DNA of 40,933 nt from Bacillota bacterium (GTDB taxonomy: Bacteria > Bacillota > Dethiobacteria > Dethiobacterales > Dethiobacteraceae), in NCBI GenBank assembly GCA_012522075.1, contig JAAYLG010000140.1, positions 1-40,933 on the forward strand, given 5' to 3'. The position numbers were made by a program, and so were the translations under genes. Every line of letters starts with the position of its first letter. Within the stretch, counting starts at the first letter, position 1. The notes under the pieces are model-generated. The model saw only the letters and a program-made list of their open reading frames with translations. It did no database searches and was not told where the DNA came from. Of the stretch, positions 33,993 to 40,933 are shown in pieces.

Positions 33993-34244
33993 TTATTTGT
34001 CCATCTTGCGGGCAATTTCTTCTGCACATTCACGGCAGATCATTTTCCCGTTAAAATCTATGATATCCACCGCGTTTTGGCAAAAGATGCAGGCCGGCTC
34101 GTATTTACGCAGTATTATCTTTTCGCCGTCAATAAAAATTTCCAGTCCGTCTTTAATTTCGATTCCCAGGGTGCGCCGTAGCTCTATCGGAATTACTACC
34201 CGCCCCAGTTCGTCTACTTTGCGGACTATACCCGTCGCTTTCAT
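33993..34244 (-). CDS. abrB: AbrB family transition-state regulator
   Basis: An 83-residue DNA-binding protein. The swapped-hairpin AbrB N-terminal domain is clear: MKATGIVRKVDELGRVVIPIELRRTLGI, followed by KDGLEIFIDGEKIILRKY. The C-terminal part has CIFC and CREC, a pair of CxxC motifs that could bind zinc, and is found in many AbrB/Abh proteins of Clostridia. AbrB proteins repress stationary-phase and sporulation genes. GGGGGAGGTG precedes the ATG. Whether it is the AbrB or Abh orthologue cannot be told from sequence, so the symbol is provisional. Confidence 0.9.
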   Translation of the reverse strand: MKATGIVRKVDELGRVVIPIELRRTLGIEIKDGLEIFIDGEKIILRKYEPACIFCQNAVDIIDFNGKMICRECAEEIARKMDK

Positions 34245-34274
34245 TTATGCACCTCCCCCAAACCTGTTAGCACT

Positions 34275-34303
34275 AGCATAACACCTGCAACTGTAAAATA
34301 CAA
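34275..34303 (-). promoter_or_regulatory. Candidate promoter of the abrB-like gene
   Basis: On the minus strand, TTGTAT (34298-34303) and TATGCT (34275-34280) are 17 bases apart, about 30 bases upstream of the ATG. Confidence 0.4.
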
Positions 34304-34442
34304 GACGCAATGGGTATAATTTGCTATTTATTCATCAAATGTTAACAAAACGGCTGTGGCGCTTGAGGTAAATGCTTGTCGTGCAGGCGGCGGCTTTTTA
34401 TTTTATAATAATGGAAAAAGAAACACATTATGGAGGTCAAAC

Positions 34443-35330
34443 ATGGCGGATTATATTGTCAGGGCACACGCGGCAGACAAGCAGGTCCGGGCATTTGCCG
34501 CTACCACAGCCGGGCTTGTGGAGGAAGCCAGAATCATTCACCGGACAACACCGGTGGCAACGGCAGCCTTGGGGCGCCTGCTGACAGCAGGTGCCATGAT
34601 GGGCCGTATGCTGAAAGGCGACAACAACTTGCTGACACTGCAGGTAACTGGTGACGGCCCCCTGGGTATGTTGCTGGCAACTGCCGACGCAAAGGGAAAT
34701 GTGAAAGGTTATGTCAGTCACCCGGAGGTTTCCGTCCCGCCCAAAGCCCCGGGCAAGCTGGATGTGGGAGGGGCCGTTGGCAAGGGTATGCTGCGTGTCA
34801 TTAAAGATCTTGGACTAAAGGAACCTTATACCGGGCAAGTGGAGTTGAGATCCGGGGAAATAGCCGAGGATTTAGCTTATTATTTTGCCGTTTCTGAACA
34901 GGTTCCCTCGGCTGTTGCCCTCGGTTTCCTGACAGATACTGATTGCAGCGTCCGTCAAGCGGGCGGTTTTATTATCCAGCCCCTGCCGGGCTGTGATGAG
35001 CATGTTATCAGTACATTGGAGGAGAAAATTGCCAAGCTGGAAGGGATTACAGGACTTCTGGTTGCCGGATTGTCCCCGGAGCAAATCCTTGAGCATGTTC
35101 TTGACGGTTTTGAACTGGAAATCCTGGAGCAGATTACCGCCCGTTACCATTGCAACTGTAGCAGAGAAAAGATTGAGCAGGTGGTCCTCAGTCTCGGAAG
35201 CAAGGAAGTGGAGTCCATGATTGCCAATAATGAGCCGGTGGAAATACATTGCCATTTCTGTAATACGCGTTATGTATTGTCTGTAGCGGAACTTGAGCGT
35301 TTGTTGTCCGAGGCCGGACAGCAAGGCTAA
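34443..35330 (+). CDS. hslO: Redox-regulated chaperone Hsp33
   Basis: A 295-residue holdase chaperone that is switched on by oxidation. The redox switch is complete: Cys237 and Cys239 (HCNCS) with Cys270 and Cys273 (HCHFCN) form the CxC/CxxC zinc site. The N-terminal substrate domain has TGDGPLGMLLATADAKGNVKGYV. The frame is open to 34356, but GGAGGT at 34432-34437 sets the ATG at 34443. Presence of Hsp33 suggests exposure to oxygen or oxidative stress, even in a probable anaerobe. Confidence 0.95.
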   Translation: MADYIVRAHAADKQVRAFAATTAGLVEEARIIHRTTPVATAALGRLLTAGAMMGRMLKGDNNLLTLQVTGDGPLGMLLATADAKGNVKGYVSHPEVSVPPKAPGKLDVGGAVGKGMLRVIKDLGLKEPYTGQVELRSGEIAEDLAYYFAVSEQVPSAVALGFLTDTDCSVRQAGGFIIQPLPGCDEHVISTLEEKIAKLEGITGLLVAGLSPEQILEHVLDGFELEILEQITARYHCNCSREKIEQVVLSLGSKEVESMIANNEPVEIHCHFCNTRYVLSVAELERLLSEAGQQG

Positions 35331-35450
35331 AGGTGCCGCCGCCGCCCGGCGGCTTAGACTGGAGGTTTTCTTTACCTGTAAGGGGTACAAAAAGAAGTCT
35401 TTATACTCTATAATAAGCTTACAGAATTATTTGTAAATGGAGGCAGACAA

Positions 35451-35888
35451 ATGGGCATTGTGGTACTGACAGACAGTGCGGCAGACCTGCCGCAACCTCT
35501 GTATGACGACTATAATGTTGATATGGTTTCGCTGCATGTTTATTCCGGCGAAGAAGAGTATCTGGACGGCAGGACACTGCAGCCGCAAAAGCTTTTTGCC
35601 GAGATGCGCCAGGGGAAAATATTTAAGACCGCGCAGGCAGAGCCGGCCGTTTTTAAGGAGCATTTTGAGCGTTATGCAGAGCGCGGGGACAGCTGCCTTT
35701 ATGTCGGTTTCAGTTCCGGGCTTTCTTCCACGTATCAGTCTGCCGTTCTGGCCAGATCAGATGTCCTGCAAGCCTATCCGGATTGGCACCGCAGGATACC
35801 ATGCTTAAGGATATCCTCCGGCGGACAGCCTGGCTTGACGACGAGGTCATCAAAGGAGCGCCATATTTTGACGCCGCCTGGATTGTGA
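35451..35888 (+). pseudogene. Truncated degV (fatty-acid-binding DegV N-terminus)
   Basis: DegV proteins bind fatty acids and hand them to the fatty acid kinase FakA; they have about 280 residues. Here the first 110 or so codons are normal: VVLTDSAADLPQ, the dimer region, then TAQAEPAVFKEHF and FSSGLSSTYQSAV, ending about YPDW near 35786. After that the frame reads unrelated sequence to a stop at 35886-35888, while another frame becomes a cupin gene. The C-terminal 60% is missing. GGAGG upstream and a TATAAT at 35409-35414 remain, so the fragment may still be transcribed. Confidence 0.8.
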
Positions 35889-36160
35889 AGGATATTCCGA
35901 GGCGCCCTGAAATAAACCTGCGCCGGCATGATTTTGACGAATATCTCGGTTTTATGGGCGGAGACCCCGACAACCCCATGGATTTGGGCTGTGAAGTGGA
36001 AGTACAGGTCGATGACGACATTATGATTTTGCGGAAAACCTGCCTGCTTTACATTCCGGCCGGTGTAAAGCACGGTATCGGCGCGGTGACAAATCTCACG
36101 CGGCCGGTCTTGTGCTATTCCGGCGGACCCAATGTGGCCTACTCTACGACGGAAGTATAA
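35801..36160 (+). CDS. Cupin-like protein, possibly N-truncated
   Basis: A 119-residue protein (126 or so if a TTG at 35783 is used) starting MLKDILRRTAWLDDEVIKGA. The core RRHDFDEYLGFMGGDPDNP and LYIPAGVKHGIGAV looks like a single cupin barrel with possible metal ligands at HDFDE and KHG. Similar proteins often have two such barrels and sit near UroD-fold and oxidoreductase genes, as here. The start is uncertain: it lies at the degV junction and only a weak AGGAT site precedes the ATG. It may be the C-terminal half of a longer gene whose 5' end was lost. Confidence 0.6.
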   Translation: MLKDILRRTAWLDDEVIKGAPYFDAAWIVKDIPRRPEINLRRHDFDEYLGFMGGDPDNPMDLGCEVEVQVDDDIMILRKTCLLYIPAGVKHGIGAVTNLTRPVLCYSGGPNVAYSTTEV

Positions 36161-36204
36161 AAATAAACAAACCCTTTTAGAACCGGGTACTTTGTCAATT
36201 GTTA

Positions 36205-36243
36205 GGGTGGCAGTAATTCAGCCGAATACTTGCCCCCTTTTTT
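36205..36243 (+). terminator. Candidate terminator after the cupin gene
   Basis: GGGTGGCAG (36205-36213) can pair with TTGCCCCC (36230-36237) with one bulged base, and is followed by six T. It would separate the cupin transcript from the next operon. Confidence 0.45.
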
Positions 36244-36351
36244 ACTTGTTCTCAAATTTTTGTGGAGAACGGTTCAACCATGCCATGGCAAGGCAGTGTC
36301 TGTCTATTTATTGTCACATGCCCGATCTGGACAATTCTCTGAATTTTGCTT

Positions 36352-36382
36352 AATTTGCAAATTTACTTGTTACAATTATATT
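36352..36382 (+). promoter_or_regulatory. Candidate operon promoter with palindrome
   Basis: TTGCAA (36355-36360) and TATATT (36377-36382) are 16 bases apart. The -35 box lies inside a perfect 12-base palindrome AATTTGCAAATT (36352-36363), a possible operator. About 50 bases follow before the ATG. Confidence 0.4.
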
Positions 36383-36433
36383 AGTTTGTGTGACGTATTT
36401 TAGGAAGCAACATTAAACAGTTGGAGGAAAAAA

Positions 36434-37636
36434 ATGACAACATATCTGAATGAAGAAAACCTTGTGCCTGTTGTGGGGAAATATGATGTAATTGTCATCG
36501 GCGGCGGTGTAGCCGGTGTGGGAGCCGCGCTGGCGGCAAAGCGCAATGGTTGTTCAACTCTCCTGATAGAAAAAAGTATTATGCTGGGCGGCTTGGCTAC
36601 TCTGGGGCTCATTGCAGTTTACCTGCCGCTTTGTGATGGCAAAGGCAGGAAAATGGTGGGTGGGATTGCCGAGGAACTGTTGCACGTAGCCATTAAATAC
36701 GGATATGACAATCTTCCCGCCGGCTGGACAATGGGCTGCAGCCGGTCTGATGCCAAAGGAAGGTATATGACAGTATTTTCGCCGGCGGAATTTGTCATTG
36801 CACTGGACGAACTGCTCTGTGCAGAAGGGGTGGACCTGCTTTTTGACACTGTTTTCAGCCTGCCTGTGATGGAAGACGGTGTGTGCCGCGGTGTTATTAT
36901 GGAAAACAAAACGGGCCGAGTCGCTTATCAGGGCAAAGTGATTGTGGATACAACGGGAGATGCGGACGTAATGTACCGTGCCGGTGCGGAATGTATTGAA
37001 GCAGACAACTGGCTCTCCTTCTGGTGTTACAACACCAGCTTGGAACGGATGCAAAAAGCTGTGCAGGAGGGTAAAGTTTTTTCCGGCTTACACCTGCAGT
37101 GGTTTGGAGCTGATGCCTTTGGCAAGAATGCTGTTGGCAGTGCCAGGAAATATTACGGTACTGATGCCAATGAGATAACGGCTTTTGTGTTGGCAGGCAG
37201 AAACCTTGTCAGACAAGGGCTGGATAAGGCCAAGGCAGACAGCCGGGCATATATCACATTACCGGGTATGGCTCAATTCCGTACCACGCGCAGAATCAAA
37301 GGTTTTTATGAATTACAGGAAGATGACATTAACAAACATTTCGCAGACTCTATCGGTACAACCGGGGACTGGCGCAAGGCCGGACCGGTGATGGAAATCC
37401 CTTACCGTACACTAATTGTCCCCGGAATCCACAATATCATTACTGCCGGCCGCACCATTGCTTCCGCCGGTGACGCCTGGGAGATTACCAGGGTGATCCC
37501 ACCGGCCGCCATGACAGGCCAGGCAGCAGGAACGGCTGCCGCCTTGGCTGCGAAAAGAGGGTGCAGCGTCAGCGAAGTTGATGTTGCCGAACTGCAGCAG
37601 CTCTTGGAGCAGTCGGGCGTGATTCTTCATTTTTAA
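36434..37636 (+). CDS. FAD-dependent oxidoreductase
   Basis: A 400-residue flavoprotein of the FAD_oxidored type. The dinucleotide-binding motif VIGGGVAGVGAA is at about 21-32, followed by a GGLATLGLI segment, VDTTGDADVMYRAG in the middle and a C-terminal NIITAGRTIASAGDAWEITRVIPPAAMTGQAAGTAA that closes the FAD site. It has the layout of enzymes that oxidise or reduce small organic acids, but no substrate-binding signature is recognised. GGAGG at 36423-36427 supports the ATG. It is the first gene of the aconitase-X operon and lies 21 bases before the UroD-like gene. Confidence 0.85.
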   Translation: MTTYLNEENLVPVVGKYDVIVIGGGVAGVGAALAAKRNGCSTLLIEKSIMLGGLATLGLIAVYLPLCDGKGRKMVGGIAEELLHVAIKYGYDNLPAGWTMGCSRSDAKGRYMTVFSPAEFVIALDELLCAEGVDLLFDTVFSLPVMEDGVCRGVIMENKTGRVAYQGKVIVDTTGDADVMYRAGAECIEADNWLSFWCYNTSLERMQKAVQEGKVFSGLHLQWFGADAFGKNAVGSARKYYGTDANEITAFVLAGRNLVRQGLDKAKADSRAYITLPGMAQFRTTRRIKGFYELQEDDINKHFADSIGTTGDWRKAGPVMEIPYRTLIVPGIHNIITAGRTIASAGDAWEITRVIPPAAMTGQAAGTAAALAAKRGCSVSEVDVAELQQLLEQSGVILHF

Positions 37637-37657
37637 CCGGGATTGGGGGTGCACCCG

Positions 37658-39037
37658 TTGCAAGCAGAGGCAAAAAAGGTTTACCGGACAAAATTGTTTC
37701 GTGATTTATATACCGGCATTATACCGGAACGGTTTCCTGTGCACGACTGTCTTGCGCTGGAATATATGATTCAATATGCAGGCAAAGACTTGATTCCCTT
37801 TGTTTTTCAGTATGATACAGACGAGCTTACGGAAGTTTTTGAGCGGGCGATGGAGGTGCATTTTGGCGATACATTCAATGCTGCGGCCAGAAACCCGGCT
37901 GCTTTGCTGTTTAAACAGTCAAAAGTAAATGTCATGAGCAGGACAGGGATGATACAGCATCCTGAAACATCCGGGTTTGATGCGGATGAGTATGATGAGT
38001 TTATTGCTCACCCGTACGATTTCACTTTCGAAAAAATACTCCCCCGTTTAAACCCCGGTTTTGACAAGGATCCGATTAACCGCAGCGTCAATTTTGCCAA
38101 ATATACCCTTGCCCAACTGGATTTTCTGCAAAACCTGCATACCGCCCTGAAAAGAATCAGAAACCGCTATGGCCTGTATGCGCCGCCTGAAGGTTCTACT
38201 GCCATCCAGTTGGTGCCTTTTGACTTTTTAGCTGATTTCTGCCGCGGTTTTACCAAAATAACTGTAGATATACGCCGATGTCCGGAAAAGGTTGAAGCCG
38301 CCTGCGAAGCGCTCGTGCCATATTTGTTGTGGCGTTCTGTTACACCTGTTATTTCCCCCGAGGGCGCCAATATGATTATGACACATATGGCTCCCTTTTT
38401 GCGCCAGAAAGATTTCGAAAGGTTTTACTGGCCGACCTTCTATAAAATGGTGCATATGATTGCCGAAAGGGGGCAGGCAACATACATCTTCTGTGAATCG
38501 GACTGGACAAGGTTTATTGATTACCTGCAGGATCTGCCCGGCGGGACGCGTTTGCACATGGAATACGGAGACCCGAAACTTTTCAAGGAACGATTGGGCA
38601 AAAAAATGATTTTAAGCGGTTTTTATCCGGTAGTCTTGTTGAAAACCGGAACCAAGCAACAGTGCATTGACAAGGCAAAAGAATTAATTGATATTCTTGC
38701 TCCCGGTGGAAATTTTGAATGGAGGTTTGACAAAAACGCACTCCATTTGGGCGATATTAATCCCGACAGCTACCGTGCCTTAATGGAGTTTGTTTTGGAA
38801 AACAGCAAATATGAAAATGCGGGGGAAGTCGCCACTACAGTAAGAAGAGAGGATACCGTCAAGAAGTTTTCACATGAATACCCTGAATTTACTTCCAAAT
38901 ATATAGTTACTTATGATGAGTGGAAAAAGGAATATCCGCCTATCAATGAAAAAGCGGACCAGGCCATGCGTATAGCTTATAAAAAATATTCCGATTTGGT
39001 ACAGCCGTTTAATGATATTTATTCCTTATACGGGTAA
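37658..39037 (+). CDS. Uroporphyrinogen decarboxylase-fold protein, non-haem type
   Basis: A 459-residue TIM-barrel protein of the UroD/cobamide methyltransferase superfamily. It opens with the PERFPVHDCLALEYMIQYAGKD segment and ends with LKTGTKQQCIDKAKELIDIL and GDINPDSYRALMEFV, typical of the group. It lacks the arginine-rich N-terminal motif of true haem-pathway UroD. The His-x-Cys zinc motif of methyl transferases such as MtaA is replaced by IFCESDW, so neither activity can be assumed. The start is taken as TTG at 37658 behind GGGGGTG; in-frame TTG and GTG at 37643 and 37649 are alternatives. Confidence 0.78.
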   Translation: MQAEAKKVYRTKLFRDLYTGIIPERFPVHDCLALEYMIQYAGKDLIPFVFQYDTDELTEVFERAMEVHFGDTFNAAARNPAALLFKQSKVNVMSRTGMIQHPETSGFDADEYDEFIAHPYDFTFEKILPRLNPGFDKDPINRSVNFAKYTLAQLDFLQNLHTALKRIRNRYGLYAPPEGSTAIQLVPFDFLADFCRGFTKITVDIRRCPEKVEAACEALVPYLLWRSVTPVISPEGANMIMTHMAPFLRQKDFERFYWPTFYKMVHMIAERGQATYIFCESDWTRFIDYLQDLPGGTRLHMEYGDPKLFKERLGKKMILSGFYPVVLLKTGTKQQCIDKAKELIDILAPGGNFEWRFDKNALHLGDINPDSYRALMEFVLENSKYENAGEVATTVRREDTVKKFSHEYPEFTSKYIVTYDEWKKEYPPINEKADQAMRIAYKKYSDLVQPFNDIYSLYG

Positions 39038-39079
39038 AAGCATTTACGGCAAAGAAAAAATAAAGGAGTGGATGCAAGT

Positions 39080-40336
39080 ATGTATCTGACGGACGAGGAG
39101 AAGCGCATTCTCGACGGGGAACAGGGTGAAATAGCCAGGCGCTGCATGGAGTTTCTTGTTGCCTACGGTGAAGCTGCAGGAGCGGAAAGATTGGTTGATA
39201 TTGACGGCACCGTTGACGTTCATCCAGGTGCCGACTGGGTACCGCAGTATGCTGTCACACTGGATGAAGTGCGGGAACTGGCGGCCAAGGGAGAAAAATT
39301 TAAAGTTCCCACTTTTTCCAATAAGCCGGTGGCACCCGGTTTTATTGTCGACGGCTGGGAAGCTTGCGGCCTGCCGCGCAACAGCGACCCGGAATTTCAC
39401 AGAAAAAACTTGGAGGCCTTAAAACCGTATATGGATATGGGTATGGTGCCGATCTTTTCCTGCAACGATTACCTGGTCAGTTCTTTTTTACCGGCTGTGG
39501 GCCAGCATTGTGCCTGGGTGGAAAGTTCGGCCATTCCCTGGGCCAATGCTATCTTAGGAGCCCGCAGCAACTTTGACGGCTGCTTCCATACCGCCTATTT
39601 GGGAAAAGTACCTGCGTACGATATGCACCTTGATGAAAACCGCCGGGCTACGGTATTGGTGCGCTGTGAAACGGAACTGAAAACAGATATGGATTATGAT
39701 TTGTTTGGCTGGGCTGTGGGAGAAGCAGTGGGGATAGAAGTTCCCGCCTTGGTCGGTATAGGCAAACCCAATTACAGCCAACTTGTCAAAATGAATTCTT
39801 CTCTTAATACCGGCGGTCAGGTCAGGATGTATCATATACCCGGCATGACTCCGGAAGCCCCCACTGTTGAGGCTGCTTTTGGCGGCAACAGGCCCCGGGA
39901 AATCTCTATTTCTCGTGCTGACATGCGCAAGGTTTATGATAAGCTGAATTATGCCGATAAAAACAGTGTGGATTTTGTCTACCTTGGCTGCCCTCATTAT
40001 AACATCCAGGATGTTTACAGAGCAGCCACACTGCTGAACGGTAAAAAAGTAAAAACAAGACTCTGGATTATGACCAACCCTTCCAGTTACCAGGTTGCGG
40101 TGCGTATGGGGCTGCGCGACATCATTGAAAAAGCCGGCGGCATTCTGATGTCCGGCACCTGCCCCGGTGCACTGCTGGAAATGCCGGAGATGCAGGTTAT
40201 GGCTACCGATTCGGCCAAACAGAATTATTACCTGACGGGGCTGTTTTACCCCAAGAAACTTGACGTTTGGTATGGCAGTATGGAAGATTGCATCAATGCC
40301 GCCATCACAGGCAAATGGTCAGGAGAATGGAGGTAG
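39080..40336 (+). CDS. Aconitase X large (catalytic) subunit, DUF521
   Basis: A 418-residue large subunit of a split aconitase-X type dehydratase. Family marks are ESSAIPWANAILGARSNFDG (about 148-167), LGCPHYN and MSGTCPG. Cys128, Cys304 and Cys361 are likely iron-sulfur ligands. Characterised relatives dehydrate cis-3-hydroxyproline in bacteria or mevalonate-5-phosphate in archaea; this one need not do either. The ATG at 39080 is preceded by AAAGGAG at a rather long distance, and an in-frame GTG at 39068 overlaps that site. The small subunit follows directly. Confidence 0.88.
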   Translation: MYLTDEEKRILDGEQGEIARRCMEFLVAYGEAAGAERLVDIDGTVDVHPGADWVPQYAVTLDEVRELAAKGEKFKVPTFSNKPVAPGFIVDGWEACGLPRNSDPEFHRKNLEALKPYMDMGMVPIFSCNDYLVSSFLPAVGQHCAWVESSAIPWANAILGARSNFDGCFHTAYLGKVPAYDMHLDENRRATVLVRCETELKTDMDYDLFGWAVGEAVGIEVPALVGIGKPNYSQLVKMNSSLNTGGQVRMYHIPGMTPEAPTVEAAFGGNRPREISISRADMRKVYDKLNYADKNSVDFVYLGCPHYNIQDVYRAATLLNGKKVKTRLWIMTNPSSYQVAVRMGLRDIIEKAGGILMSGTCPGALLEMPEMQVMATDSAKQNYYLTGLFYPKKLDVWYGSMEDCINAAITGKWSGEWR

Positions 40337-40340
40337 AGTA

Positions 40341-40772
40341 ATGTCTGTGGAAGAAAAGAAAATTGTCCTTCGTGGCAGGAAAGTAGTGGGCGGAATTGCC
40401 GCAGGTGAAGCACTGGTATCTAAAGAACCGTTAATGGGCTGGCTGAACGTTAATGCGGCGAAAGGTTACACCACAGAACGCAATCACCCTCTGTGCGGTG
40501 TTCCTTTTAAAGGCAAAGTTCTCGTCTTCCCCACACCGCGCGGGTCCGGCGGGTTTGTCAGCTATGGCAGAACGGCTGAATTTGGCACCAACCCTGCCGC
40601 CTTTGTCTATACAAAGGGCAACAACCTGACTATTTTTGCCGCTATGAATGCCAATGTTCCCACAGTGACAGACTTTGATCAGGATCCGGTGCAGGTAATT
40701 GAAACAGGGGACTATGTGATTGTAAACGGTGATGAAGGCATAGTGGAGGTTATAAAAAAGGAGCACAACTAA
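40341..40772 (+). CDS. Aconitase X small (swivel) subunit, DUF126
   Basis: A 143-residue small subunit that forms the swivelling domain of aconitase X. LVFPTPRGSGGFVSYG (about 61-76) contains the conserved Ser69, the likely catalytic base region, and GITY-like ends complete the barrel. GGAGG (40329-40333), overlapping the end of the large-subunit gene, sets the ATG at 40341; the stop-to-start gap is four bases. The two chains are expected to act as one enzyme, as in archaeal phosphomevalonate dehydratase. Confidence 0.88.
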   Translation: MSVEEKKIVLRGRKVVGGIAAGEALVSKEPLMGWLNVNAAKGYTTERNHPLCGVPFKGKVLVFPTPRGSGGFVSYGRTAEFGTNPAAFVYTKGNNLTIFAAMNANVPTVTDFDQDPVQVIETGDYVIVNGDEGIVEVIKKEHN

Positions 40773-40789
40773 ATGGAAAGAAATAACAG

Positions 40790-40812
40790 GAGACGGGCTT
40801 GCCGCCCGTCTC
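40790..40812 (+). terminator. Stable hairpin after the aconitase-X operon
   Basis: GAGACGGGC (40790-40798) pairs with GCCCGTCTC (40804-40812), loop of 5. No T-run follows, so by itself it may protect the message end more than stop transcription. Confidence 0.5.
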
Positions 40813-40834
40813 AGACTGTAGACAAAGTCTTATG

Positions 40835-40870
40835 AAATGCAAACCTTGGACGATCCTTGGTTTGCATTTT
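40835..40870 (+). terminator. Intrinsic terminator of the aconitase-X operon
   Basis: An 11-base stem AAATGCAAACC (40835-40845) with GGTTTGCATTT (40859-40869) is followed by T-rich sequence, about 60 bases beyond the last stop. The final 60 bases of the window hold no gene start. Confidence 0.65.
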
Positions 40871-40933
40871 CATTTATAATTCATAATTGCCGTGGGCAAA
40901 AAATCTTTGGCAAAAGTGTAAAAAAGCCAGCAA

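Noticed and set aside
37658-39037. Haem-pathway uroporphyrinogen decarboxylase (hemE)
   Set aside because: Lacks the N-terminal arginine motif and sits in no haem operon.
1-40933. CRISPR arrays, insertion sequences, tRNA or rRNA genes
   Set aside because: No regularly spaced repeats, transposase-like frames, or tRNA/rRNA sequence was recognised by reading both strands.

Overview
The window looks like chromosome of a spore-forming, Gram-positive anaerobe of the class Clostridia (Bacillota) with base composition a little above 50% GC by eye. Four things point there. There is an intact gene for the mother-cell sporulation factor sigma-K with a cleavable pro-sequence. The gene order alaS, ireB, ruvX, DUF1292, mltG, U32 protease, PBP follows the Bacillus yrz/yrr region. 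An AbrB-type regulator is present, and most genes carry strong GGAGG-type ribosome binding sites. No rRNA, tRNA, CRISPR array, transposase or phage gene was seen. No single species can be named from the sequence alone.

Layout. 1-2.0 kb: the start of a leftward MFS-like transporter, a CPBP membrane protease and a leftward esterase. 2.1-3.9 kb: pyrB and aroD. 3.9-6.3 kb, leftward: a decayed MATE efflux gene, its MarR-type regulator, and a membrane-anchored polysaccharide deacetylase with LysM sequence. 6.6-9.1 kb: bioY, thiE, coaE and a lytic transglycosylase. 9.3-12.4 kb: yebC, three small proteins of uncertain role and an AI-2E family permease. 12.4-21.1 kb: a long alaS-led block for translation quality, Holliday junction or rRNA processing, peptidoglycan and tRNA modification, ending in a class B PBP. 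21.2-23.1 kb: sigK and a convergent PRC-barrel protein. 23.2-27.0 kb: thiL and the tRNA t6A genes tsaE, tsaB, rimI and tsaD. 27.0-30.1 kb: a cluster of DnaA boxes, murC, and an unusual radical SAM-PDZ protein that overlaps murC. 30.1-35.3 kb: a phosphodiesterase, a PAS-GAF-PAS sensor, a full MATE pump, AbrB and Hsp33. 35.4-40.9 kb: a truncated degV fused to a cupin gene, then a metabolic operon.

The most unusual part is the right-hand operon. It holds an FAD-dependent oxidoreductase, a UroD-fold protein, and both subunits of a split aconitase-X dehydratase (large DUF521, small DUF126), preceded by a cupin-like protein. Aconitase X enzymes dehydrate hydroxy acids, so this looks like an undescribed hydroxy-acid or lactone pathway. 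No corrinoid protein or transporter accompanies it, and its substrate cannot be read from sequence.

Other points worth a second look are five same-direction DnaA boxes between tsaD and murC, two halves of a LysM motif on opposite sides of the deacetylase domain, a BirA-like operator at bioY, a sigma-E-type promoter at sigK, and a terminator-like hairpin that covers the ribosome binding site of the PBP gene.
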